From NCBI RefSeq assembly GCF_020748185.1, contig NZ_JAHZMO010000014.1, forward strand, positions 1-64,000: a stretch of 64,000 bases of DNA, written 5' to 3'. The translations under genes and the position numbers were made by a program. Positions within the stretch are counted from its first letter, which is position 1; each line of letters begins with the position of its first letter. The notes below the pieces were generated by a model. It was not told the DNA's origin, did not search any database, and was given only the letters and a program-made list of their open reading frames with translations. Below are positions 24,070 to 33,074 of the stretch, piece by piece. This stretch comes from Terrisporobacter petrolearius (GTDB lineage Bacteria > Bacillota > Clostridia > Peptostreptococcales > Peptostreptococcaceae).

Positions 24070-24873
24070 TTAAAATGTTGGAACTATACTCCCTTTATAT
24101 TTTTCATCTATAAACGACTTAACTTCATCACTTGTTAATGCTTTGGTTAATGCTTTTACTTTTTCACTATCTTTATTGTCTTCTCTACAAGCTAATATGT
24201 TAGCATATGGTGAATCATTAGATTCTATTGCTAAAGCATCTTTAGTTGGATTTAAGTTAACATTTATAGCAAAGTTAGTATTTATTACAGCAAAATCCAC
24301 ATCTTGTAGCGTTGATGGTACTTGAGCAGCCTCAACTTCTACTATTTTCACATTTTTAGGATTTTTAGTTATATCTTTTGCTGTTATTAACTCTTTATCA
24401 GCAACCTCAATAATACCGTTATCAGCTAATAATTGTAATGCTCTTGCTTCATTTGTTGCATCATTTGGTACAGATATTTTTGCCCCATTTTTTATGTTAT
24501 CTAATTTATTGTGTTTCTTAGAATATATTCCCATTGGCTCTATATGAACCTTAGCTGTATAAGTTAATTTCAGATCTTTTTCTTTATTCATTTGTTCTAA
24601 ATAAGGAACGTGTTGGAAGTAATTTGCATCTAGCTCGCCCTCTGATAAAGATGTATTTGGAAGCACATAATCATCAAACTCTACTACCTCTAGCTCATAT
24701 CCTTTTTCTTTTAATAGTGGTTTTACAACCTCTAAAATTTCTGCATGTGGTGTTGGTGACGCTCCTACTTTTATAGTTTTATCTTCCTCTTTACTAGACT
24801 TTGAGCATCCTACAAATGACGATGCACATATAACTCCTACTAATGTTAATCCTAATAATTTTTTTAATTTCAT
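24070..24873 (-). CDS. metQ: Methionine ABC transporter, substrate-binding lipoprotein
   Basis: A 267-aa lipoprotein of the NlpA/MetQ family. The signal peptide ends in the lipobox SFVGC, so the mature protein is anchored by its Cys. Family blocks follow: VGASPTPHAEILEVVKPLLKEKGYELEVVEFDDYVLPNTSLSEGELDANYFQH and INTNFAINVNLNPTKDAL. It binds D- or L-methionine at the cell surface and delivers it to MetNI. Third gene of the metN-metI-metQ operon, 93 bases after metI, controlled by the SAM-I riboswitch. Confidence 0.95.
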   Translation of the reverse strand: MKLKKLLGLTLVGVICASSFVGCSKSSKEEDKTIKVGASPTPHAEILEVVKPLLKEKGYELEVVEFDDYVLPNTSLSEGELDANYFQHVPYLEQMNKEKDLKLTYTAKVHIEPMGIYSKKHNKLDNIKNGAKISVPNDATNEARALQLLADNGIIEVADKELITAKDITKNPKNVKIVEVEAAQVPSTLQDVDFAVINTNFAINVNLNPTKDALAIESNDSPYANILACREDNKDSEKVKALTKALTSDEVKSFIDEKYKGSIVPTF

Positions 24874-24966
24874 TTTGAAATCCCCCTTGTATTTATTTTT
24901 TATGTTATAAATCTATAACTCATTGGCTTTATTTATAAATAAAATGTTGATACATTTCATTTCATT

Positions 24967-25629
24967 TTATTTTAGTTTTTTATATGCATAGTCTCCTGCG
25001 CTTTGTATTAGCTGTACCATTATAATAAGTGTAATTACAACATATACCATAACTGAAGTGTCAAATCTTTGATGCCCATATACTATTGCAACTTTTCCAA
25101 GTCCTCCTGCTCCTACAGTTCCTGCCATGGCTGTACATCCTAATATGGAAATTATTGATAAAGTAATTCCAGATACTATTGACGGCATTGCCTCTTTTAT
25201 CATAACTTTGAATATTATTTGTAAACTTGTAGCTCCAAAAGATTTTGCAGCTTCTATTAATCCTTCATCTACCTCGTTTAATGCATTCTCAATTACTCTT
25301 GCAATAAATGGAGCGGCACCTATAGTAATAGGAACTATGGCTGCTGTTTCTCCAATAGACGTTCCCACAATAAATCTTGTGAAAGGAATTAATGCTATTA
25401 GTAAAATAATAAATGGAAAACTTCTAACCATGTTTACTATAAATCCGAGAATACTGTATACTACTTTATTTGGCTTAAGTCCTTTTGGCTTTGTAACCAC
25501 TAATATTATTGCCATTATAAATCCTAAGATTGTAGCTACTACAGTAGGCACAATTATCATGTATAATGTTTGAAGCAAAGCATCTCCAAGTATTTCAGTT
25601 AAGTAAGTATATAAGCTAGTTTTATTCAT
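24967..25629 (-). CDS. metI: Methionine ABC transporter permease
   Basis: A 220-aa inner-membrane permease with five or six helices and the MetI EAA-like loop (FGATSLQIIFKVMIKEAMPSIVSGI) that contacts the ATPase. TAGTVGAGGLGKVAIVYGHQRF is typical of the family. Its start overlaps the metN stop by 8 bases (ATGAATAA), which indicates translational coupling. Confidence 0.95.
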   Translation of the reverse strand: MNKTSLYTYLTEILGDALLQTLYMIIVPTVVATILGFIMAIILVVTKPKGLKPNKVVYSILGFIVNMVRSFPFIILLIALIPFTRFIVGTSIGETAAIVPITIGAAPFIARVIENALNEVDEGLIEAAKSFGATSLQIIFKVMIKEAMPSIVSGITLSIISILGCTAMAGTVGAGGLGKVAIVYGHQRFDTSVMVYVVITLIIMVQLIQSAGDYAYKKLK

Positions 25630-26587
25630 TTATGATTTCCTCCCATCTAACTTTTTTCCAATTTAGATAATCTTTTATCTTTTCTCTATTATCATTATCC
25701 ACATTTATAATTAATGACCCAAGTATATCTTCTCTGTATTTTTCTAACTTTCCACATATAATGGAGAAATTTATATCCAAATCTCTTGCCATGGAAGTTA
25801 TTATGGAATCGTTGGAAATTTCTTTTGGGAATATTATTCTTATATTAGTTCCCTTTGGCAGTACAATATTGTCTTCTCCAACTAGTTTTTGTAAATTTTT
25901 AGAGTTTTGTAAAAATAATTCTTCTGTATCTCCTATTTCTAACACTTCTCCATTTTCCATAATAGCCACTCTAGAGCAAATTTGTTTTATTACTTCCATT
26001 TGGTGAGTAACCATAATTATTGTTATATTAAGTTTTTTGTTTATATCTTGTAATAAACTTAATATGGATTTTGTTGTGTTTGGATCTAGAGCTGAAGTGG
26101 CTTCGTCGCATAATAGTACTTTTGGGTTTAGTGCTAAAGCTCTTGCTATGGCAACTCTTTGCTTTTGACCTCCACTTAGGTTTCTAGGTTTCATATTTTT
26201 CTTATCCTGAATTCCTACCAATGACAAAAGTTCATCTACTCTTTTATTTATTTCATTTTTTGAATATTTAAAGCATTCTAGTGGTAGGGCCACGTTTTCA
26301 AATACTGTTTTTCTTTCCAATAATGAAAAGTGTTGAAATATCATTCCCAAATCTTTTCTTAAAAATCTAAGTTCTCTTTCGTCTAAATTTTTTACTTCTC
26401 TGTCTTGTACTGTTATACTTCCATCCTCATAAGTTTCTAGTCTATTTATGCATCTTAGTAATGTGGATTTTCCTGCTCCACTATGACCTATTATGCCAAA
26501 TATCTCGCCTTCTTTTATATGCATATTAATATCATTTAAAACTTTTGTTTTTCCATAATATTTATTCACTTCACATATTTGTATCAT
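25622..26587 (-). CDS. metN: Methionine ABC transporter ATP-binding protein
   Basis: A 321-aa ATPase. Walker A GHSGAGKST (about 34-42), Q-loop, signature LSGGQKQRVAIARAL, Walker B LLCDEATSALD and H-switch VTHQ are complete. A C-terminal domain of about 80 residues (from about 240) corresponds to the ACT-like C2 regulatory domain that senses intracellular methionine in MetN proteins. GGGGGAAT precedes the ATG. First gene of the operon downstream of the SAM riboswitch. Confidence 0.95.
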   Translation of the reverse strand: MIQICEVNKYYGKTKVLNDINMHIKEGEIFGIIGHSGAGKSTLLRCINRLETYEDGSITVQDREVKNLDERELRFLRKDLGMIFQHFSLLERKTVFENVALPLECFKYSKNEINKRVDELLSLVGIQDKKNMKPRNLSGGQKQRVAIARALALNPKVLLCDEATSALDPNTTKSILSLLQDINKKLNITIIMVTHQMEVIKQICSRVAIMENGEVLEIGDTEELFLQNSKNLQKLVGEDNIVLPKGTNIRIIFPKEISNDSIITSMARDLDINFSIICGKLEKYREDILGSLIINVDNDNREKIKDYLNWKKVRWEEIINE

Positions 26588-26633
26588 ATTATTCCCCCTT
26601 AAAAGCCTCTTAATTTTGTCTTAAAAATGGTAT

Positions 26634-26787
26634 TAAAAAAAGCCTAAGTATAAACTTAGGCTAAATAACTAATTTATACTCATCTTTCAACTAAAAATAG
26701 TTGCAGGATTTAGCACCATGTACAAACGTACTGGTTGCCGGGTTTCATAGGGCCAGTCCCTCCACCTCTCTTGATAAGAGTCTTTTT
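26634..26787 (-). promoter_or_regulatory. SAM-I (S-box) riboswitch with terminator
   Basis: On the minus strand the S-box core reads CTCTTATCAAGAG, AGGTGGAGGGA, CTGGCCC, TGAAACCCGGCAACC, then GGTGCTAAATCCTGC. Its terminator is AGCCTAAGTTTATACTTAGGCT plus seven T (26634-26662). The upstream strand AGTATAAATTAG can pair with the first terminator arm instead, which gives the antiterminator. High SAM should stop metNIQ transcription. Confidence 0.96.
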
Positions 26788-26866
26788 AATTTTTATTATG
26801 TTATAAATATTAATCTTTTTCTTTTCAAATGTCAATCATTTTTTTATTTTCATTAATAATTTTTTA

Positions 26867-27445
26867 TTATTTAGTATTTCTAGTTATTCCTAATTTTGTA
26901 TCCATATCTTTTAACATTTTTACGAAATCATTAGTAACATTTTCTCCAGCTCTTACTGTATCATCAACTAATTTAATAAATTCATCTTGTGTTTTATTAT
27001 AATCATCTTTAGATATTTTATCTAATTTTGCTATTTTTGCATCTATATCTTTTATTGACTTTTCACCCTCAGCAATTAAACTTTCATTCATTTTCTTTAA
27101 TTCTGCATCTTCAGTTTTCCCATCATTTTTTAATCCATCTACAAATGCTTGAATTTTTTCTTTGCTATCTTTGTAAGCAGCTTTTACATCATTTAAATAT
27201 TTTTCATTACCAGGGTATTCCTTTTCTTTATAAGTGTTAGTTACTGTATTAACATCTGTGTACATGTTATAGTCAGATAATGTTCCAAGATTTTTGTCAT
27301 ATAATCCTGTATAAGTATTTAAATATGTCTTGTCTGCTACCTCATCATTAGTTTCATTTTTAGTGTCAGTATTAGTCTTGTTACTACAAGCCACTGCAGA
27401 ACAAAGTAGAAGTAAAGATAAAGCTACGGTTACAATTTTTTTCAT
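26867..27445 (-). CDS. Putative lipoprotein, unknown function
   Basis: A 192-aa protein with a lipoprotein signal peptide (lipobox SAVAC, Cys at about residue 20), a short Asn/Thr/Asp-rich linker and a Lys/Asp-rich, mainly helical body (for example YLNDVKAAYKDSKEKIQAFVDGLKNDGK). No catalytic motif is visible and I do not recognise a family. It is a single gene between the SAM riboswitch and hydE. Confidence 0.75.
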   Translation of the reverse strand: MKKIVTVALSLLLLCSAVACSNKTNTDTKNETNDEVADKTYLNTYTGLYDKNLGTLSDYNMYTDVNTVTNTYKEKEYPGNEKYLNDVKAAYKDSKEKIQAFVDGLKNDGKTEDAELKKMNESLIAEGEKSIKDIDAKIAKLDKISKDDYNKTQDEFIKLVDDTVRAGENVTNDFVKMLKDMDTKLGITRNTK

Positions 27446-27475
27446 TATTTATTACCCTCCATTTTGAATTATGTC

Positions 27476-28040
27476 TTTAATTATTATTATCTCAATTTTT
27501 ATTTTTTTTATTTGCAAATAAGTATTTTCAAAAAATAACCACTAAAAAATTAGGTAGCATTTGTAATATTTATTTTTATCAAAAAGCTTTATAATTGTAT
27601 TATTTTTTATAATTAAGGCTATTATTGCTTTTTCATCTAAATTTAATAGATGATTTTTGAAATAATTATGGCTTTTTATTTATTTTCATATTATACTTTT
27701 TGTATACTTGTTTTTAATCATTGTATTTAGAGATTTTCTTTAGATATAATTTAATAAAAATTTACTACCTACCAGAAAAGTATTTACTGATCTGTAAGGA
27801 AATTAGTTTATATCAATACATAACTTTATTTACAAAAATACTAACTTTTCTTTCATTAGTTTAATTACTTTTGAGAAAAGTTTTTTTATTTTAAAGTTGT
27901 ATTTTCTTAAATTATAAGTGGACCTTATTAGATTAAAATTGACTTTATTTTGCTTAAAATAATAGTTAGTTACGTACTTTTGTTGTCTCTTTTTTAATTA
28001 GAAACTCAGCATTATTTGTTGAGTTCATATGAAAATATTA
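27476..28040. other. Long AT-rich gap before hydE
   Basis: About 565 bases between two divergent genes with no open frame or known RNA that I recognise. Close to hydE a hairpin AACTCAGCA/TGTTGAGTT with loop TTATT (28003-28025, one G-T pair) lies 13 bases before the Shine-Dalgarno site and could affect translation. No convincing promoter hexamers found. Confidence 0.35.
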
Positions 28041-28050
28041 GGAGGAAAAT

Positions 28051-29109
28051 ATGGATATAATAAAGTTGATTGACAAACTATATAATGAAAATTCACTAAA
28101 TAAAAGTGAGATCCTCTATATACTTGATAATATTAAGAGTGATGAAATTGATTATTTATGTAAAAAAGCCTTAGCCACTAGAAAAAAGTTTTATGATAAT
28201 AAGGTATATATGAGGGGTTTAATCGAATTTACAAACTATTGTAAAAATGATTGCTACTACTGCGGTATCAGATGTTCAAACAAGAATATTTCTAGGTATC
28301 GACTAGATTTAAAGCAAATTATAGAATGCGCAGATTTAGGGTATAAATTAGGATATAGAACTTTTGTATTACAAGGCGGGGAAGATAATTATTTTACTGA
28401 TGACAAAATTGTTGAAATTATAAAATTAATAAAAAATAAATATGATGATTGTGCTATAACCTTATCTATAGGTGAAAAATCATATGAGTCTTATAAAAAG
28501 TATTTTTTAGCTGGAGCTGATAGATATTTGTTACGACATGAAACTGCCACAGAAGAACATTACAAAAAGTTGCATCCAAAAAATTTAAAATTATCAAATA
28601 GAATTAATTGCCTAAGAAATTTAAAAAAAATTGGATATCAAGTTGGTGCAGGATTAATGGTTGATTCACCATACCAAACTAATGAAAATATAGCCGAAGA
28701 TTTAATTTTTTTAAAAGATTTAAATCCAGAAATGGTTGGTATCGGACCTTTTATTCCTCATCACGATACTATTTTTAAAAATAAACCTACAGGCTCTCTT
28801 GAAAAATCTATTATTGTTTTAGCTCTTACAAGACTTTTGCTTCCATCTGTTCTTTTACCTGCAACTACAGCCCTTGGAACTATTAATCCAAAAGGACGTG
28901 AAGCAGGTTTAAATGCTGGATGTAATGTGGTCATGCCAAATCTTTCACCTACAGATGTTCGTTCAAAATATACTTTATATGATAATAAAATTTGCATAGG
29001 CGATGAGGCCGCTGAATGTAGAAATTGCATAGAGAAAAGAATAAATAGGGCTGGATTTGTATTAGACACATCTAGAGGAGATAATATAAACTGTATTAGT
29101 CCCTTATAA
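28051..29109 (+). CDS. hydE: [FeFe]-hydrogenase H-cluster maturase HydE
   Basis: A 352-aa radical SAM enzyme that acts in making the dithiomethylamine-bridged 2Fe subcluster of [FeFe] hydrogenase, with HydG and HydF. The radical SAM motif is CKNDCYYC (C64, C68, C71) in a TIM barrel (IEFTNYCKND, FVLQGGEDNYF, LSIGEKSYES). The second-cluster ligands C-x7-C-x2-C are visible in CIGDEAAECRNC near the C-terminus. IGPFIPHHDT is also typical. AGGAGG precedes the ATG. No hydF, hydG or hydrogenase gene lies nearby; a TM1266-type regulator is about 28 kb away. Confidence 0.95.
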   Translation: MDIIKLIDKLYNENSLNKSEILYILDNIKSDEIDYLCKKALATRKKFYDNKVYMRGLIEFTNYCKNDCYYCGIRCSNKNISRYRLDLKQIIECADLGYKLGYRTFVLQGGEDNYFTDDKIVEIIKLIKNKYDDCAITLSIGEKSYESYKKYFLAGADRYLLRHETATEEHYKKLHPKNLKLSNRINCLRNLKKIGYQVGAGLMVDSPYQTNENIAEDLIFLKDLNPEMVGIGPFIPHHDTIFKNKPTGSLEKSIIVLALTRLLLPSVLLPATTALGTINPKGREAGLNAGCNVVMPNLSPTDVRSKYTLYDNKICIGDEAAECRNCIEKRINRAGFVLDTSRGDNINCISPL

Positions 29110-29184
29110 GTTTAAAATACTTTAAACTTTTTATTTTGAATAAATAAGAAAAAACAGTTGTTATACAAGTAACAACTGTTTTTT
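29108..29184. terminator. Two stacked terminators between hydE and nrdJ
   Basis: First AAGTTTAAA/TTTAAACTT plus TTTATTTT directly at the hydE stop (29108-29136, plus strand). Then a perfect 15-bp stem, AAAAAACAGTTGTTA and its complement, with loop TACAAG (29149-29184) that serves both strands; it ends 3 bases before the nrdJ stop. Confidence 0.9.
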
Positions 29185-29186
29185 CT

Positions 29187-31322
29187 TTAGTTACATTTAC
29201 TATAACCACATTGAAGGCATATTGTACAACCACCTGTTGGGATAATAGATTCATTTCCGCACTCTGGGCAAATAAATTTTTCATCATTCTCTTCAGTATG
29301 ATGTTCATCAAGCTTTTCTATTTTTTCTTCTTTTTTCTTTTTATCCTTTTCAGCTTTTTTATCATTTAATAATACACCACTTCTTTCACAACCATCTCTG
29401 TATATTGTTATTCCTTTAAGCTTACTTTCCCAAGCATACATATAAATATTATAAACGTCTTCTACTGTAGCTTCATAAGGTAAATTTATAGTTGAGGATA
29501 TGGATGCATCAATATGATTTTGCCAAACTCCTTGCATAGCTATTCTTTCTTCTGGCTTAAGACTCATAGCTGTTACAAATATATCTGGTAATTCACTTTC
29601 TTCAGTAATATCTTTTAAGTTCATATATTCTTTTACTATTGGAGTATATACTTTGTAATAAACATCTTGTGAATGAAGTGTTTCTGTTTTTCTTGTGTAT
29701 GAAATATTAAACATAGGCTCTATTCCTCCACTTATACCAAGCATTGTAGATATGGATCCTGTTGGTGGTATTGTTAATATTTGTGAATTTCTAAGTCCAT
29801 ATTTCTTTACAAGTTCTTTAATATCTTCGTTTATGTTGTTTATAAAGAAAGGTGATTTAAACACTGCTTCTTCATTGTATTTTTCAAAAGGCCCTCTTTC
29901 TTTTGATAATAGAGCTGATTTTTTTACTGCACTATTTAACATATTTTTGGAAATTTCATTACATAAATTAATTGATTCTTGTGAACCATATCTAATATTT
30001 AATTTTATAAGCATATCAGCTATTCCCATAACACCAAGGCCTATTTGTCTATATTCAGAAACGCTCTTTTGTTGTTGTTTTAGAGGATGTAGAGAAAGCC
30101 CTTCTTCTAAAACCTCATTTAATCCTAGTATACAATCTTCTACACAGGCTTTAAATTTTTCCATATCAAATATAGCGTTATCTGTAAACGGCTCTACAAC
30201 GAATTCCGATAAGTTTATGGAACCAAGTAGACAACTTCCTCCCGCAGGAAGAGGCTCTTCTGCACAAGGATTCACACCATCATGTTTAAATTCTTTATCT
30301 TCGCTTAATAAGTGGTATTTACTTATGTTGTCCCAAAATAACATTCCTGGTTCTGCATAGTCCCAATTATTTTTCACTAATTTCATAAATAAATCATAAG
30401 CATTAACTTCTTTTATTATTTCTTCTTTTGTTGATTTCACTATAAATTTACAAGTATATGTTTCTTTGTTTTTAACAGCTTCCATGAATTCATCGCTTAT
30501 TCTTACGGATATATTAGCCTTAGTAACTTTTTGTAAATCAGTTTTCACATCTATAAACTCTTCAATATCAGGATGACTTATATCCATAGAAATCATAAGT
30601 GCTCCACGTCTCCCTTTTTGCCCAATAAGACCTGTTGTCATTGAGTACAAATCCATAAATGATACGGCACCTGATGTGGTTTTTGCTGCATTGTGAACTG
30701 CTGCCCCATTTGGTCTAAGGTTTGAAATATCTATTCCCACACCTCCACCATAAGAGAAAGTTCTTGCCAAATTTTTTGCTGTATCAAATATGCTTTCTAT
30801 ATTATCTTCTGGTGGTTGTAATACATAGCAGTTTGAATAAGTAACTTTTATATTATCTCTATACAGACCTCTATTGGCTAAAATTCTCCCTGCAAATAAA
30901 AATTTTCTTTCTCTTATTAATTTTGCAATTTTAGGATTTCCACCGCTAATTCTAGCTACCCATTCATTAAAACTTTCATCTTTATACTGATATTTATTTT
31001 TCCAAATGGATTTTTGTAACTCATCCATATTCCACTTTGAATTTCTAATTTCTGTTCTTCTATCTCTATAAATAATATATTTTTTTGCAATATCTTTTCT
31101 GTTTGACGACATTAGTAAGTCTTCTACTTCATCTTGTATATTTTCTACAGTTGCTTCTATTTCTTTATTTTGTATTTTTTCTTCTATCATCCTTGCTATA
31201 TCATTAGCCAATTTTCTATCTGTTCCAAACTTACTATTAATTGATGATTTATATACAGCATTAAAAATTTTTCTTTTGTCAAATTTTTCTATTGTTCCAT
31301 CTCTTTTAGATACTTTAATCAT
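29187..31322 (-). CDS. nrdJ: Adenosylcobalamin-dependent (class II) ribonucleotide reductase
   Basis: A 711-aa enzyme that reduces ribonucleotides to deoxyribonucleotides using B12 as radical source. An ATP-cone lies at residues 1-90. The redox Cys pair is C165 (SNCYVL) and C364 (GGSCLLGS), and the radical site is N351-P-C353-A-E355. PPTGSISTMLGISGGIEP is the phosphate-binding region. A Cys-rich tail (CPECG, then CTICLQCGYSKC) forms the zinc-ribbon end that re-reduces the active site. Single gene; the -35/-10 elements are not clear. Its B12 dependence makes the nearby B12-riboswitch genes relevant to this organism. Confidence 0.95.
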   Translation of the reverse strand: MIKVSKRDGTIEKFDKRKIFNAVYKSSINSKFGTDRKLANDIARMIEEKIQNKEIEATVENIQDEVEDLLMSSNRKDIAKKYIIYRDRRTEIRNSKWNMDELQKSIWKNKYQYKDESFNEWVARISGGNPKIAKLIRERKFLFAGRILANRGLYRDNIKVTYSNCYVLQPPEDNIESIFDTAKNLARTFSYGGGVGIDISNLRPNGAAVHNAAKTTSGAVSFMDLYSMTTGLIGQKGRRGALMISMDISHPDIEEFIDVKTDLQKVTKANISVRISDEFMEAVKNKETYTCKFIVKSTKEEIIKEVNAYDLFMKLVKNNWDYAEPGMLFWDNISKYHLLSEDKEFKHDGVNPCAEEPLPAGGSCLLGSINLSEFVVEPFTDNAIFDMEKFKACVEDCILGLNEVLEEGLSLHPLKQQQKSVSEYRQIGLGVMGIADMLIKLNIRYGSQESINLCNEISKNMLNSAVKKSALLSKERGPFEKYNEEAVFKSPFFINNINEDIKELVKKYGLRNSQILTIPPTGSISTMLGISGGIEPMFNISYTRKTETLHSQDVYYKVYTPIVKEYMNLKDITEESELPDIFVTAMSLKPEERIAMQGVWQNHIDASISSTINLPYEATVEDVYNIYMYAWESKLKGITIYRDGCERSGVLLNDKKAEKDKKKKEEKIEKLDEHHTEENDEKFICPECGNESIIPTGGCTICLQCGYSKCN

Positions 31323-31475
31323 AATTTTGACTCCTAAATATTTTATTAAAATCCCTTTGCTATATTTAATTTTATTACATATATACTATGTACTTTATTA
31401 TTAATTTCATATTAATATATTTTGTACTCATTGATTTATTATACAAAGAATTATTTATTTTTTTGTTCATTATAA

Positions 31476-31505
31476 AAACCCTTCTAAGATATAACTTAAA
31501 AGGGT
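31476..31505 (-). terminator. Terminator of the Opu operon
   Basis: An 11-bp stem beginning ACCCTTTTAAG on the minus strand, loop TTATAT, then five T. It follows the permease/binding-protein gene by about 10 bases. Confidence 0.75.
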
Positions 31506-31514
31506 AATTTATAA

Positions 31515-33074
31515 TTATTCTTTTATTAAATTTTTTTCTACTAAATAATCATGAGCTACTTTTTCTGGAGTTTGTCCTTCTTCATCAACCTTATAGTTTA
31601 ATTCAATCATTTCCTCTTCATTTATTACACCACTTAGTTTATTTAGAACTTCCTCTGTTTCAGGGTATTTCGCTATTAAATCATCCCTAACTAATGGTAT
31701 AGCATAATAAGGCGGGAAAAAGTCCTTATCATCTTCTAATACTTTTAGGTTAAATTTCTTTAATAAACCATCAGTAGAAAATGCATCTACTACTTGAGCA
31801 TCTCCTCTTTTTAAGGCTTGATATCTTAACCCTCCATCCATACTTTTAACTTCTTTAAATTTCATATTATAATATTTCTGTAATCCTGGTAACCCATCTT
31901 CTCTATTTTGGAATGCTAATGTTGGTGAAAATACAAGTTCTTGTGAATGTTTAACTAAATCAGAATAAGTTTCTATATTGTATTTTTTAGCAACTTTAGG
32001 TTCCATTGCTAAAGTATAAGTATTATTAAAACCAATAGGATCTAATACTTTAATATCATATTCTTTGTCAAGATGATCTTTTACACGATTATATACATCA
32101 TCAGCATCACCTGTTGCTTCTTCTTTCATAATATTCATTAAAATAGTTCCTGTATAATCAGCACACATATCAATATCACCATTTGCTATGGAATTCCAAA
32201 GAACTGTTGTACCCATATTTAATTTTTTCTCAACATTGTAATCAGTATACTCTTCTAATAAATCAGCATACATATTCCCAAGTATAAGACCCTCCGTGTA
32301 GTCCTTTGAACCTACTACTATAGTATCTTTTTTCCCAAAACTAGACACTATGGATGTTATTAATATAACCGCTACAAGTATAGCCGTACATACTTTTAGG
32401 CCAGTATGAGTACTTTTTCTTTTTTCAGTAGATGATTTTTGACATGAATATTTGCTCATAACTACTTTTTCTACTCTTGAGAATATATAATCTACTAAAA
32501 GAGCTAAGATACAAGCGGGAATAGCACCTGCTAAAATCATTGTATTATTTACAGTTTGAACACCAGAAAATACTAAATAACCAAGCCCCCCTGCTCCTAT
32601 AAATGCTGCTAAAGTCATAAGTCCAACAGCAGTTACTGCTGAAATTCTGATCCCTGCCATAATTATTGGAAGAGCTAATGGCAACTGTATTTTATATAAA
32701 ATTTGCTTTGAAGTAAGACCAATTCCTGTAGCAGATTCAATTATATTTTTATCTATACCAAGAATTCCTGTGGTAGTATTTTTTACTATAGGTAACAAGG
32801 AATACAATACAACCATCATTATGGCAGGTTTACTTCCAATTCCCAGTACCGGAACTAATAATCCAAGTAGTGCCATAGATGGTATTGCTTGAAATATATT
32901 GATTATACCTATAATATACTTTCTAAGTTTTTCATTTTTAGAAACTAATATTCCAAGAGGTATACCAATAATTATAGCTGCAACAATTGCTACAACTGTT
33001 AATTGGATATGTTGCATTAATAAAGATATGATTTGACTTTTTTGTTGTACTAAATAATTTATAAAATTAGTCAA
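31515..33074 (-). CDS. Osmoprotectant ABC transporter: permease fused to substrate-binding domain
   Basis: A 519-aa fusion. Residues 1-215 are an OpuBB/ProW-type permease (IGIPLGILVSKNEKLRKYIIGIINIFQAIPSMALLGLL, AGIRISAVTAVGLMTLAAFIGAGGLGYLVF). A single helix near 230-245 (AILVAVILITSIVSSF) leads to an extracellular OpuC-type binding domain (IVVGSKDYTEGLILGNMYADLLEEY, DMCADYTGTIL, FSTDGLLKKFNLKVLEDDKDFFPPYYAIPL). The family carries glycine betaine, carnitine or choline. Start TTG at 33074, GGAGGTG upstream, overlapping the ATPase stop by 8 bases. The fused layout is known in Firmicutes. The exact substrate is not readable. Confidence 0.92.
   Translation of the reverse strand: MTNFINYLVQQKSQIISLLMQHIQLTVVAIVAAIIIGIPLGILVSKNEKLRKYIIGIINIFQAIPSMALLGLLVPVLGIGSKPAIMMVVLYSLLPIVKNTTTGILGIDKNIIESATGIGLTSKQILYKIQLPLALPIIMAGIRISAVTAVGLMTLAAFIGAGGLGYLVFSGVQTVNNTMILAGAIPACILALLVDYIFSRVEKVVMSKYSCQKSSTEKRKSTHTGLKVCTAILVAVILITSIVSSFGKKDTIVVGSKDYTEGLILGNMYADLLEEYTDYNVEKKLNMGTTVLWNSIANGDIDMCADYTGTILMNIMKEEATGDADDVYNRVKDHLDKEYDIKVLDPIGFNNTYTLAMEPKVAKKYNIETYSDLVKHSQELVFSPTLAFQNREDGLPGLQKYYNMKFKEVKSMDGGLRYQALKRGDAQVVDAFSTDGLLKKFNLKVLEDDKDFFPPYYAIPLVRDDLIAKYPETEEVLNKLSGVINEEEMIELNYKVDEEGQTPEKVAHDYLVEKNLIKE

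Noticed and set aside
29096-29311. 71-codon minus-strand frame at the nrdJ end
   Set aside because: It overlaps the nrdJ 3' end in another frame and contains the terminators; the translation is not protein-like.
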